Assembly: GCA_941918925.1 (NCBI GenBank)
Contig: OW799235.1
Coordinates: 104,859,947 to 104,923,946 of the forward strand
Source of the DNA: Phyto melanocephala
Taxonomy: Eukaryota; Arthropoda; Insecta; Diptera; Rhinophoridae
DNA length: 64,000 nucleotides
Reading direction: 5' to 3'
Shown: positions 22,893 to 34,399 of the stretch, piece after piece
How positions within the stretch are numbered: position 1 is the first letter of the stretch
How the letters are laid out: each line of letters begins with the position of its first letter
Position numbers and translations under genes: made by a program
Notes under the pieces: generated by a model
The model's database searches: none
Told to the model about the DNA's origin: nothing
Seen by the model: only the letters and a program-made list of their open reading frames with translations

Positions 22893-24030
22893 GGGCATTT
22901 CCATGAATATGTCAACCACGAATGTAAAAATAAAAACTCTTGAAAATTTTTCAATATAAGTTTATTGATAAAACAAGTAAGAGCGCTTTATTCGCCCGTG
23001 CCGAATCTTATATACCCTTCACAACGTGTAGTCATGCAATAACAGTAGTTTGTATCACCATTTAACCCATATAAAATACATACGTACATACATATAAAAA
23101 ACACACATATATAAAAACATCCCATTGTAAAATTATAAACTTACGTATGTATGTTAAAAAAAATAAAAAAAAAAATTAAAAAAAAAAATTAAAAAAAAAA
23201 ATAATTAAAATATATTTATTTGGTTGTTGGGTTTAAGCTGGTTTATATGCATATCCCAAAAAATTTAGTAAATTAAATAATTAAAATATATATAATAAAT
23301 ACAAAACAAAAAAAAAAATTAAAAAAAAATAATAATAATATATAAATAAAAAATTAAAAAAAAAAATAAAACAAATAAAAAAAAATTTTTTTTGGCTCAG
23401 CTGGGATTTGATGCCACGTTTTCTCTAACCAGTATACACGTTTGTATGTATGTATGTTGTTGTTGTAATGTTGTTTTTGTGAAAAAAAAATCGAGGTGGT
23501 CGTGGGTTTTTGCTCATATCTCAGTTTTTTATGTACCGATGTTTCTGATTTTCAATAATGATCTTCTCCCAAATATTTCTGATACTTTAATATCTCACCC
23601 GGGTCCAAGCGATGTCGGGGGGCTTAAAAAAGTTGATTTCAACATATACACGGACTGACGGACAGACTGACAGAGCTTAATCGACTCCCCTATGCATAAG
23701 CTTTCAGAAAATATATACTTTATGGGGTCGAAAATGAAAATTGTAGAAATTTCACATGGAATGACAAACCTATATGTACCCTTTTCCACTGTGTGAAGGG
23801 TATAAGAAAACACTAAAATTTTAGTATGCGCAGGTATTAAGAGCTTATTAAATTATTTTAAGAGCAATAACAAGAGTTTAATCTGAATACCTGTTTGACT
23901 TATTTTAAAGAATTGCAATTAACTATTTTTTTAAATAAAATACCCTTTGAATGGAACATTAAGATCTAATTTTATTTCAGTCACTCTATACTATAGTACA
24001 AATGTCACGTACGGTGACATGGAAATGCCC
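22893..24030. mobile_element. TIR element split by a DINE-1 insertion
   Basis: Left end GGGCATTTCCATG (22893-22905) is matched by its exact inverse CATGGAAATGCCC (24018-24030). Both sides are flanked by ATAT (22889-22892, 24031-24034). Minus the 835-bp DINE-1 inside, the element is about 300 bp and non-coding. Whether the target duplication is ATAT, AT, or part of the repeat cannot be decided because the flank is self-complementary. Superfamily unknown. Confidence 0.7.
22972..23806 (-). mobile_element. DINE-1-like element, AT-core subfamily, copy A
   Basis: The left end AACAAGTAAGAGCGCTTTAT is followed by a hairpin close to ATTCGGC...GCCGAAT and TATATACCCTTCACA; the right end is GTGTGAAGGGTATAAG. 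Inside are a long poly-A/T core (about 23155-23390), a conserved block from GCTCAGCTGGGATTTGATGC to the GGACTGACGGACAGACTGAC core, and TATATACTTTATGGGGTCG. The 88-codon open frame at 23392-23658 is a by-product of this conserved block. Confidence 0.85.
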
Positions 24031-24034
24031 ATAT

Positions 24035-25062
24035 GTAAATATATATGTAAACATGTTGTCAGTTTATATATGTGTATCGCCCAGACTTAGCTAGATCTAA
24101 AGTTTTCGTATTTCTTTTTTATTGGATTGTTGTTTTTTTATTTAAATATACACACAAAAACACATGTGAGTTGTGAGTTGGTGTATGTGCTTCTATTAGC
24201 ATGCGTTTGTACTAAGGTGTTGACAAAATTCATCAAGTCAAGGTTAGAATTACAAAACTTTTATTGTTTCAACTCAAATGTGAAAAGTTTTTTTTGTTAA
24301 CTTTTTGTCATGTTTTATTTCTTAGCATTTTTCTTTTTAATTTTTTTTTTTGATTTTTTTTACACACGCTATTCAGTTAAATTAAATGTCTTATAATAAA
24401 AATGTCAATATATGCACAGGAATAAAGTCAGTCTTAAACGTAAACTTGTAACTTTTTGTCAAGTATATAAACTTTTATAGCTACTTAGGTGAGACAAAGG
24501 TAATTTGGTAGTAAATGTCAGTTTGAAAACAAAAATTACTTTAAAATTATTGTAAAATATAAAACGTGTTTTTCTACGTATTTTTTTTATTTATCTTTTT
24601 TCGTAACTCAAATTGACTTTCTTAATTATATTCTGTTCAAAAAGCAAATAAAATCTCCCTTAATACCACTGCCGTAACTAAACAAAATGTTGAAAAATTA
24701 TGAGACATGAAAAACAGACTTTTGGTAAATGTATTTAGATATTCAGTCATATTAGTTAACAGTTTCATGAATAAAATTTTATAAAATTTTCATATCAATT
24801 TGCTTAGTTTGCACTTTTGGGGCCTTCCACCTGCTAATTGCTGACCAAATACTCATATTTGCACGTTAAATCAATATTTTACTCGACAAATACTCTTAAA
24901 ATAATGTACCTACACGCATTTGTTTTATATTTGCCAGCATACAGAGAACCAAAAAATTTGCAAACAGTTTTAGTTTATATTTTAGAAGTGAATTATTCCA
25001 CTTCTTTTGAACCAAGTTTTTGTTCGCTACTTAATGTTAATTACTTTCTGCATTAAATATAT
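24035..25062. other. no gene seen
   Basis: AT-rich spacer between two TIR elements that both have ATAT at their junctions. Confidence 0.5.
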
Positions 25063-26934
25063 GGGTCAATTTCAAAAAAAACGTACACATCGAGTTTTTT
25101 TTTCTTATTTTTAAAGTTTTTCCAATTCGCCGGTAAGAATGGCCAATTTATGTAGAAATTGATGAAGATTCCGGTGGTACTTTTAGGTTCTCAAAAAGAT
25201 CAATATTTTTTGAATTTTTTTAGGTTTTCTATGATTTCTGTCTTGAGCGTCACACACCAAATATGTATAAAAAATCGCTAAAAATGCAAAAATATTTGAA
25301 ATTCAAGCTTACTACGATGTTCTGTTGTTTCTCAAGATTGACTTTTGCGAAAATCACCTTTTTGATTATAAACACAAAATCACGATTCACCTTGATTTTT
25401 ATATTTTTTTTAAAGTGACTAGTTATTTTAAAATTTTAAGATGAAAATATGTAAATTTTTGGTAAAAAATAGACTTGAACTTAGAGGTTACTTGCAAAGT
25501 AATAGGCTTGTAACAATTTATTTAAAAAAAAATAATTATAAGCGTTTTAAGGAAAAAGAAAACTAAGTGTGACGCTCAAGATATTTTGTGACGATCAAGA
25601 GATTTTGATTCACGTAAACAAGAAATAATGCCAAATTTAAAGTTTAACGAAAAAAAGTTTATTCTTTTACAAAAAGTAAGTAAAAAAAAAACAAAAAATT
25701 TAAAAAAAAAATTTTTTCATACAAAACTAAACATATACATATTCTTTGATGTCTTTAACAAAAATGGAAAAAAGGAAGTAATTCTTGAAGAAACTTAGAC
25801 ACATATGTAAATAACTTAACTTAATTAATTTTTTTATTTTCATTAGAATTCTTATTCTGAATCTGTATAAACTTCATGAAATGACAAGCGGCTTTGTTTT
25901 TTTTATTCTTATTAATTTTTACCACCTTCGAATTAAGTTTGTGGCAGTTGCATAAATTTCCGGTCCCCCAGAGGTTTATGTTGCAAAAGCACGATTAAAC
26001 TCAAATATACCACGATTATACCTTTCTTTCTTCTTTCTTGTATATTCGTCATCACGCGCTTTATCGAGCTTAATTTTCTCTCGATATCTTTGTGCTCTTT
26101 CAGCCGCCATTAATTTTGTTGTTTTACTCTTAAAAATAAAAAAAATAAAATCATAATTAAGCATTTTAAGCTATATATATCAAAAGTGATGCTATGAAAT
26201 ATTTGCCTATTCTGGTTTTTTTTCGTAGGCAATTTATTTCTCAAACTCACAAATTATAAAAAAATGAGTTGAAACCATAAACAATGATTGTCAACTTAAA
26301 TTTTTTACATTTACTTTTAAAAAAATTAGCGTGACGCTCATGAATTTTTATCGCGCCCTTACCATGGTGTTCACAAAAACTACGCAAATGCACACTTTTT
26401 TACAAAGATTTTTTTTTCGCTTTTTCACTTTTGTAATAATTAAGGTTTGTACTTTCCTTACGTTATTTACTTTATTTAAATGCAAATTGAAAACTAGTAA
26501 TATTACTTGAATTATAAAAAAGTGACGCTCAATGCAAATTGTGGGGACAACCTTTCTTTGCAACACCAAATTCGCACTAATTCAGTTTTGACGACTATAG
26601 CAAATGAAAACACAAGAAAGAAACTCAATAATTCAAAAACTGTTATTAAATGTGGCATATTTACATTTTTCTGGATTTTATTTAATTTTGTTTACTAAAA
26701 ATTTTAACGGGGGACACACGCGTTTGTATCGAAGGAGTCCGAGGGAGAAACAAAACACCATTCTGAATAAACAAAAAAACAAACATACAAATTTGAGAAT
26801 TACGTTTTTTTGTTGCATATTCCTCGCTGATCACTCTCAAATTTTTTATTTTTTTGTTGTTATTTTTTTTTTAACCTAAAATAGTAGTGTTAAGTGCGGG
26901 GACACAAAAATTGCGTTTTTTTTTAAATTGACCC
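25063..26934. mobile_element. unclassified DNA transposon with GGGTCAATTT ends, 1.87 kb
   Basis: The left end GGGTCAATTTCAAAAAAAAC is matched by the inverse of the right end, GGGTCAATTTAAAAAAAAAC. ATAT stands on both sides (25059-25062, 26935-26938). The motif GTGACGCTCA (or its inverse TGAGCGTCAC) occurs near 25247, 25569, 26332 and 26522, with a variant GTGACGATCA near 25591; such repeats are often transposase binding sites. A basic open frame lies on the minus strand at 25976-26110. No catalytic domain is recognisable, so the superfamily is open and the copy is probably defective. Confidence 0.7.
25976..26110 (-). CDS. basic Arg/Lys-rich open frame inside the transposon
   Basis: Reads MAAERAQRYREKIKLDKARD followed by a second basic stretch with RKKKERYN. 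The frame could extend upstream to 26164. Such charged helical starts are common at the N-terminus of insect transposon or zinc-finger proteins, but I do not recognise a named family. With only 45 codons and no catalytic partner it is likely an exon remnant of the element's own protein. The higher coding quality compared with surrounding AT-rich DNA is the reason to list it. Confidence 0.35.
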   Translation of the reverse strand: MAAERAQRYREKIKLDKARDDEYTRKKKERYNRGIFEFNRAFAT

Positions 26935-26995
26935 ATATGCTAATTTTTGTCTTTTTTAACTTTTTTGGATTGAAAAATGTTTTTTTATAATTTTG

Positions 26996-27140
26996 GGTGC
27001 CTCGGTAGACTAGTAAGTAGTGTGCTAGTCTGGGGGTTGCGGGTTCGATTCCCACCAAGGACTCTAGTCTCAGCTTGGTTAATTAAATAAGAATATAATT
27101 TATAATTGTGTTGTAATATTAATTAAATAAAAAGAAAATT
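26996..27140 (+). mobile_element. tRNA-derived SINE
   Basis: The head resembles a tRNA: a GGTGCCTCGGTAGACTAGTA box-A-like start and a strong box B, GCGGGTTCGATTCCCACC, about 40 bases later (27037-27054). The acceptor and anticodon arms do not pair properly, so it is not a working tRNA. A non-tRNA, A-rich tail (TTAATTAAATAAGAATATAA) follows. Confidence 0.6.
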
Positions 27141-28091
27141 TTATTGAAATGCAATTTTGAAAATCATGACATACTCACTCTCAAGTAATGAATAACAATT
27201 TATGATGGTTATTTGAAAAAATTATTTTTTTCAATACATTTCAATATTTTCCTTGCATTTTTTTCAAATTATAAGCAGTTTTTTTGTTCCTAAGATGTCA
27301 GCCCATAAGACATTGCATCTATCAAGCCTATTGAAGAGAAACTTCGGGTCTTGTTCTACAAAAGGTTCTCACCATCAACGATTTCATAAACTTGACTACC
27401 AAAGCATTCAAATTTAAACTCATTAAAAAGCTACGTTACATTTGCTTTTTCAGTGTAACTTCAGTATTCAAGCACTATTAATTTCTGCATCATATTGTTT
27501 AATTTTAACAGCTTTTAGGTGGTCCATTTGGTCGTTTATTTATCTCTGCTCGTAAGTGTACTTTATGAGCTGTTGTTGCAAGGACCATATTCTGGTTGTG
27601 CAACTCATTGTAATCAGCAACTGGAAAAATATTGCCAGTTATTTTGCATACATTTCTATCGTTTTACAATATTTCATAATGGACACACCTCCGCCCCTTT
27701 GGTTATGCATGCTCATAAACAACTATCGTCTGTTAAGCCAAAACAAAGTGGGCTGATGAAAATTTGTAGCATTTGATATTTAGAAATTGCAAAACAAATT
27801 TTCGCTTTATATTTTAAACGTTAATGGCATAATGAATATACCAACTATAAATTGAATTGCAATTTATGATGAAGGTAGAGGCATAATATGAAAGTATAGT
27901 TGTATAAACATAAGTATCAAAAATATACAATATTTTATGCATAACGTTTGATTGCCGGATGAACTTAAATATCATTTTTTTTTTTCAATAAAAAATTATC
28001 TTGTAATATTAGTTAAATAATATGTAATATGTACAGAAGCAGTCTTACTGTCTCGGAGAAAAATAAGTTTCCTGTGCGCATAACCTATATA
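27141..28091. other. no gene seen
   Basis: Two overlapping open frames at 27519-27776 have varied composition with several Cys and His residues but no domain I recognise. No splice or promoter context supports them. Confidence 0.45.
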
Positions 28092-28640
28092 TCGGGTGAT
28101 TCATCGTGAGGTTTGATTATTATTAGGCATTTTCGACAGATCATACATGGTTGATATCTAACTGATTAATTCCTGTACAATATCGTTTAGCAAGTAATCA
28201 TGGAAGGACTCACGCCACAATAGCATATCCAAATTGATTAGCTGTACTACGAAAAACAGCGAGATTTGTTAGGGGTTTTGTCATAAAATTCTGATCAGTA
28301 ATGAAGAGTCATACAGAATATGAAGCAATTGAGTTGTAAGCACTTAGTCTCACGTTTTGCTACCGTTAATTGGCCATCTAGATTGTGTGGTATTACAGCT
28401 TTGGATTATTTTCTCTTAGGATATGTCTTCAGGAAGAATTTAGCTATGATTATCGCTTTGGAAGCCAACATTGCACGTGTTCTTCGTGAGGTACCAGTCA
28501 CTTTACTCAAAAGAGGCACTGAAAACTAAACCTTTATGCCAAAAAATTTTCTTATAACCAGTAATGAAAACCTTAAGTTTGCTTTTAAATTTATGTGTTT
28601 TATTTTAGGTTATATACAAACCTTACGATAAATCACCCGA
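28092..28640 (+). mobile_element. mariner deletion derivative, 549 bp
   Basis: Terminal repeats of 24 bp, beginning TCGGGTGATT and matching at 22 positions, have TA on both sides (28090-28091, 28641-28642). Inside, a short frame (about 28344-28510) reads RFATVNWPSRLCGITALDYF, LLGYVF and then LEANIARVLREVPV. This is the third catalytic block and following helix of the transposase; the final aspartate (ALDYF) is kept but the N-terminal two thirds are gone. Confidence 0.85.
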
Positions 28641-28690
28641 TATAAATAGGATACAGCCAAAAAGATAAAAACAGTTTTCTCCTATGATTG

Positions 28691-29426
28691 TTCACCAATT
28701 TTTATAAAAAATGTAAAGCTTGTTGGGCATTTAGATACCCATGTTGTGTTCCTAGTATGCAAAAAGGTACGAACTACATTTTTGAAAATTTGCTTAATAC
28801 CGTACGAGCGATCTATTTAATTAATATTTTTACAGGATTTTTAATACCAACTCTTGTGACACTGAGCAATAGGCTGCATAAGCTAAGCAGATCCCAGGAA
28901 TTGCAACAGTTATTATCTCTTATTTTACTAATGGAACAGAGGTTAATAGAAAGATTCCAACCATATTTCATGTTAAAGCCTGAGGCAAATATTGCAATTG
29001 CAGCAACAGTGCTAACTCAAAGCATTAAAATCAAATGGGTCAAGGTGTTGCTGAGATTAAGTCCGGAATTGCCAGAATTAACTATCTAATTTGGTTTTAT
29101 TTGTTCAGAATTTTTTTAACGTTTTAAATGCAAATTTTTCAAAATAAAATGTTTGTATAAAATGATGCGCATTCTGCATTTTAAAAAAATAATCGAATAT
29201 AATCAAACATAATCCTTGAAAATAGTCAATTATTTTTTTGATTACTTTTGACTATTTTTGATTATTTTCTCGTAATCCTAACTAATCTGAATTATTTTTG
29301 GATTATTTGTAATCATAATTAATTAATAATCAGGAATTGTTAAAAAGAGAATTATGTAATCAATACCATTCTTTTTAAAATTTAATCTAATTGATTACTA
29401 ATCGTAATCCAAATTTAACAGCTCTG
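28691..29426 (+). mobile_element. 3' half of a hAT element with transposase remnant
   Basis: An open stretch to 29089 reads FTGFLIPTLVTLSNRLHKLS, then LIERFQPYF and IAATVLTQSIKIKWVKVL. This resembles the ZBED-type hAT transposase segment GFLLPTLxxLKxRL ... RFxxxF ... AAVxxPKFKLxW. After the stop, many TTTTTGATTA / TAATC-type repeats fill 29190-29410. The sequence ends AACAGCTCTG, whose inverse CAGAGCTGTT is a typical hAT end. No matching left end was found, so the 5' half is lost. Confidence 0.6.
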
Positions 29427-29889
29427 ATTTATACCCTTATTGGCTTTTAAGTTCAAAGCAATCTGACTACACTATTTGGTGTTTTATCATTTATAAACGA
29501 CTCATTAAAATTCCTACTGAAACTAAATATCAGCACGATATATGAATATTAAAACTTAAAAAAGCAATTTACCTAACTTTAGTTGGCCACTTGTTAATAG
29601 GTCGGAGACTGATCGAATAATTACATATATATTACACCCGAAGGAGTCCAGTTGGCCATTAATTGCATTTGAAACACCTTATACAAATTATAATGCTTCT
29701 GTATAAATTAAAAATCCATATTATCCTCAATAGTAATTTGAAAACTTAAAATAAAATTGGATCTTATTCGAAAGTGTTATAAATACAAATAGGTTAAGTT
29801 TAACTTTTAAACTGATTAAAAACTACTAAGCAAAGAATGTTTTCAAATAAACGCATGATTTGAATTTGTCATTATTAGTGTAGTAAAAA
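29427..29889. other. no gene seen
   Basis: AT-rich spacer between a hAT half-element and a mariner relic. Confidence 0.5.
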
Positions 29890-30240
29890 ACACAAGACAG
29901 CTGACAGTTTAGGGTTGGTACAAATGGAGTGTAACACGATAGAACAACATGTTTTCAGTTGTTGTATTAATTCAATTTTGTAAGCGACACAGATCTGTGA
30001 AGACCATTTTTAAAATTTGCCATTCTAGTCCACGACGACAAATTAAACTTTCTCGATTATCACTGATTATCTCAAGCACCTTTTCGATATTGAAATATAA
30101 CTGGCTTATTTTTGGGCGACCAGAATGTTTGAACGGATTCAGTCTCTCTGAATTTTTCAATTAATCTCTTCACATTTGACAACGTTTAAAACACTATCAT
30201 ATTTTGTATGAAATTTTCGAATTTTGACCGCGAAGGTTTT
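29890..30240 (-). mobile_element. mariner transposase relic, DNA-binding part
   Basis: The minus strand reads NVKRLIEKFRETESV, then a frameshift, then HSGRPKISQLYFNIEKVLEI followed by ISDNRESLICRRGLEW. This is the paired helix-turn-helix N-terminus of a mariner transposase, including the GRP hinge between the two helices. No catalytic domain is present. Confidence 0.75.
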
Positions 30241-32679
30241 ATTATTTTGAAATATTTTTAATAATAAAGACACGCTGTTGCTGTTAGGCTAGTTATCTGA
30301 AAAACCTTCTCTTGGAGGAGTGTACACGCCATAGCGTTATTGCTAGTCCTGGGTATTATTGGTTCTACTTATAAGGGATTATAAGGGAATCCTGAACGTC
30401 GTACTAAAAAAGAGGGTAGATATACTCAGATCGCTGTAGACTGATGATTGAAGGTAGGCACACAATATGTGTGAAAAAAGTAGCTCAGTCCAAAGAACAA
30501 GCTTGCGATTACGAAGAACTAAGGAATTAGGATTGTCGACATTAATAAGTCGGAAGTGAGAAATCATTTTCTAGTTCATACAAAATGCCTGCAGAGATGC
30601 GGGATACAGTGAAGACATATCTAATAACAATTTTTATAGACCTGTATTAAACCTAATAAAAAAGTACGTATTTTTTCATCTTAATATAGAAGATTATTTG
30701 TTTACAGAATATCCTGCATCGTTCATCATCACACTATATACTACTGTGCAGTTAATTAGATCTTAACGGATTTTGTTATTTAGTCAATCTTTTAGTTACT
30801 CGCGTAAAAATGTTTGTGTTGCAAAATGCACAGTTTTTTTTCGTTACTAGATTTTTGAGATAAAAATAAGACATCGAATTGTGATATTAACAATTTTATT
30901 TTAGAAATAGGCTTTTATTCATTTTATATAAAATAGGGTTTAAAGTAAAATCGCGTTTAAATACCAGAAATATATTTAGCTTAAGTATAACGTACCAAGA
31001 CGAACTGTTATATCGTGTCCTTTTTTGTCTTTTACCTTCACTGTTGTTTTTTTTTCAAAACCTGTAAATGTGCTCACAAAAAATATTTCAGAAAACATTG
31101 TTATTCTCTGTATTTTAAATACACGGTACTGTACTTATGCGTTGCTATACTCATTGGCATAAGTACATAATTTAAAGGCTGCAAATAATGCAAAATTTTA
31201 CTCCAACTTTGATCTGTGACCATAAATGTAGGATGGATTCTAAGTTCTAGAGAGCATGTGTTTGTACGAATGGAATGAATGTATGTGCAATTACGTCTAT
31301 GTGTCTGTTGCCTGAGCTTAACCACTCAACATGAAATTATGTAAAAACTATAGAATTTTTAAAACTGTAATTGCGTTTTAAGTGTTACACAATGTAACAT
31401 GAAATTTGTGTTTCAAATTTTTAACTGTATTGAAGTGTTCGTGTATGCTTGTGTATGTGTGCTTAAATTCAACGATATATGGTATGTATATGTATATGTG
31501 AATCTGCATTTATGATAACATAACTTAAGCTTTATTTCATAATGTGAGCTTCTGTATTTACTATGAATTTGTGTATATGACTGTGTATTAGTGTATGAAT
31601 AGGTAAGGATGTAGTTGGTTACAATGCAATAACTAAGATTTTAATAACATCCTCATACATAAAATACAAACACTTAGATATTAACATATCTAAATATATG
31701 AAGGCAATCTCAAAACTATTTACTTTAATGTTTAACAAATATTCAAAATTGTTGATTAAAAGTAATCGTCAAGATTTATTAACTCAATTTCGCTTCAAAA
31801 GACATTTTATATTCCACGCCTAATTATAGACTGTAAAAGAAATAAGTATTTGTCAAAAAAAAAACTCTAAAATATTTCTGAGACTGCCCTTTATGCATAT
31901 TATCATTCATATATACATTTGTAAATATACACACTTGTATGTCTAGTTCATAAAACTTAAAATTTACGCAGAACAAAAAACAAATGAATACTCTCTACAT
32001 ATCAGGTGCATTTTATGCCATTTTCTATCGCGGTAAATTTTGTTTCAAGAGCTGCGCATTTTATACAATTTTATGTTGGGTTTTTACGAGCACATCATAA
32101 CCCTAATAATTATGTTCTTCAACGTATAACCTATGGCATTTAAGTAAGTGGTACTCAAAACAAAATGTATCGTTTTTGGCAAAAGTGTGCATTAACATTA
32201 ACAACAGAAAACATGCTTGAAAATACATAAAATGGTTCCTCTCTCTTATAAACGTATAGAAAAGAGACAATGAAATCACAATTTTAATGCTGAAATTACA
32301 ATTTAATTCAGCTAGTTTATAAGTTTAAATCTTTTGAAAGTTGTGCCTTAGATTTGGAAAAGAATTGGAGATAAATCCAATTTCTTATTGAAATAACTTT
32401 TTTAATCTATACATTCACCTCCCAGGCTCAAATTGTAACTTTTTTAAACACTATGTGCCATCACAACCCTGCAAACAGAAACTTTAACTCTTCCTTGACT
32501 CAAGTTCCTTAATATTGTATAAACAAGACTTCTGCATTAGTACAGCTTTCTTAATTCTAATAAATGGATTTTCTTTGGTAACGTGTTAAGGATAAACCTG
32601 TGTCGCGACAATGCTGTGTAAGCAAAGGAACGTTCCTAATTTCGTAGAAACGTGTTGACATTTAATTAAAAACCTACGT
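30241..32679. other. no gene seen; long spacer
   Basis: No supported gene. Short GT-rich stretches (about 31436-31504) and chance open frames only. Confidence 0.5.
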
Positions 32680-32760
32680 TTGGGTGGCGTAGTTTATAGG
32701 TATATGCAAAAAACTTTAAAACCGAAATATTTAGATTCGAGTCGCAGCAGAGACAAAAAA
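32680..32760 (+). mobile_element. degenerate tRNA-derived SINE or tRNA pseudogene
   Basis: A box-A-like TGGCGTAGTTTATAGG (32685-32700) and a box-B-like AGATTCGAGTCGC (32733-32745) stand at tRNA spacing. Stems do not close, and an A-rich tract follows at once (32754 on). Confidence 0.45.
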
Positions 32761-34397
32761 AATTCTAAAAATTTTTCAATAAGACAAATGACATAGGTTT
32801 ATCCAATACTCCTACAACCACACTTAATAGCAAAGATTTACACCACTACACAATCATATGAAAACGTTGTGTAGTTCCTAGGCAGCAACAGTTGGCGCCC
32901 CATCATCCAATATTTTAAGATTAGTATTAACAGATCATTATTGTCAAGTTTGTTAAACAGCTGTGTACTACTATTTTTTTTAAATCCAATATAGATAAAA
33001 AGATTTTTGCCCTCCCCCAAGAAATTTCTTGCAATGTCTGTATCGATTTTGTATTACTTCTATCATCTTCGGTCGTACTGATTGCTTCTTTTTGCGTGGG
33101 CTACTATAAAAGAAATTTGGCCCACCCTTTACACTTTTATGTAAAAATACAACAGATGTGAATCTTAACATTAGTTCTGTAAGGAATATCGATTTTTTTG
33201 AATTCGAAGATGCAAATATGGATCCAAATATCTGAAGCTGATATTCATAAACTAAATAGCAATTGCTCTTTGATGGCTAAGTCATACGCACTTTTGTTGC
33301 AGTTCACGTGTATTAGCTTTTTATTTAGTTACTGATATTATTAAAATTATTTTAAGTTAAATAAATTAAAAATGTATCATTGTTAATGTTTTTTTTAACG
33401 TTACAAATTAATTTATTACAAATTATTGCAAATTAATATTTATTCGAAATCTTGTAATGAAACGACTGCGATTACGAATTCGTGTGCGATTTGTATAATT
33501 TGGTAAAAAATCAACTATAATATTGTTAATTCCTTAGTTTTGATATCGGCGAATATGATTTTATTTTAAAGATGGGCGGGAGTCATTTAAGCAGCTAACT
33601 AACAGCCGGCTGGGGTGGTTCTTATCTCTTAGCTCTCTCTTAACTATTGAAATTCAGAACATAAATATTATTATAGACTCCTTTATTAAACAAAAACAAT
33701 AAAAAGGATGCCTAAGTCAGATGATTTTAAAGAAAAGATATATATGATCAATGAATGAGTGTAATAAACCGTTACACATATTTTTTTCATTTTAGTAATT
33801 TTATAAAAATTCAATGTGGTAATAAAATTAGATATGAAATAGAATTATTTTTATTAAAAACACTGTTCTCAACTGTTCAGTTTTTTTCTATATTAAATTA
33901 AACCACATTGAATTAAACTGTAAACATTTAAGAATATTAAAAGCTTATTCCAATGTTAACCGAAAGGAATGCATTTGCGAAATCAACAAGGATTTCTTCA
34001 TAAGCACTTCTTAAAGGTATACTTATAGGGAATTTGAACAAAATATTTATGTTTCAATTTGAGGAATTTAGAAAATAGCAGTTTCATTTTGCTTTTTTTT
34101 CTATAAAATATTCGTTAAAATTTTGCTAATGCGAGCTTCCGTTACATCACTATTGTACATATATTGTAATTATTATTAAAATGTATGAATATTTAAGTAA
34201 AAACCTAACACCATCCTAAGGTTATATTCATAAAAATTAATATTATTTTATTCAGCCTTTTGTTGAATAATAATTGAAAAAATAATTTTATTCAAGCTTA
34301 AGGCTAATTAATGATTGTATACAACTTACCTACTACCTATTCAAATACTTCATTATATAGAGATAAATGTAAGACAATTTTACCAATCTATGGGTTA
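32761..34397. other. no gene seen
   Basis: AT-rich spacer; a less AT-rich patch at 33570-33650 holds no open frame of note. Confidence 0.5.
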
Positions 34398-34399
34398 TA

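Noticed and set aside
26876..27058. Minus-strand frame beginning MVGIEPATPRLAHY
   Set aside because: It is the antisense of the SINE box B region, a well-known source of spurious predicted proteins.
26996..27068. Possible functional tRNA gene
   Set aside because: Box B is good, but acceptor and anticodon stems do not pair and an A-rich SINE tail follows.
27519..27776. 85-codon frame with Cys/His residues
   Set aside because: Spacing of Cys and His fits no zinc-binding motif, and an overlapping frame is equally open; no splice or promoter support.
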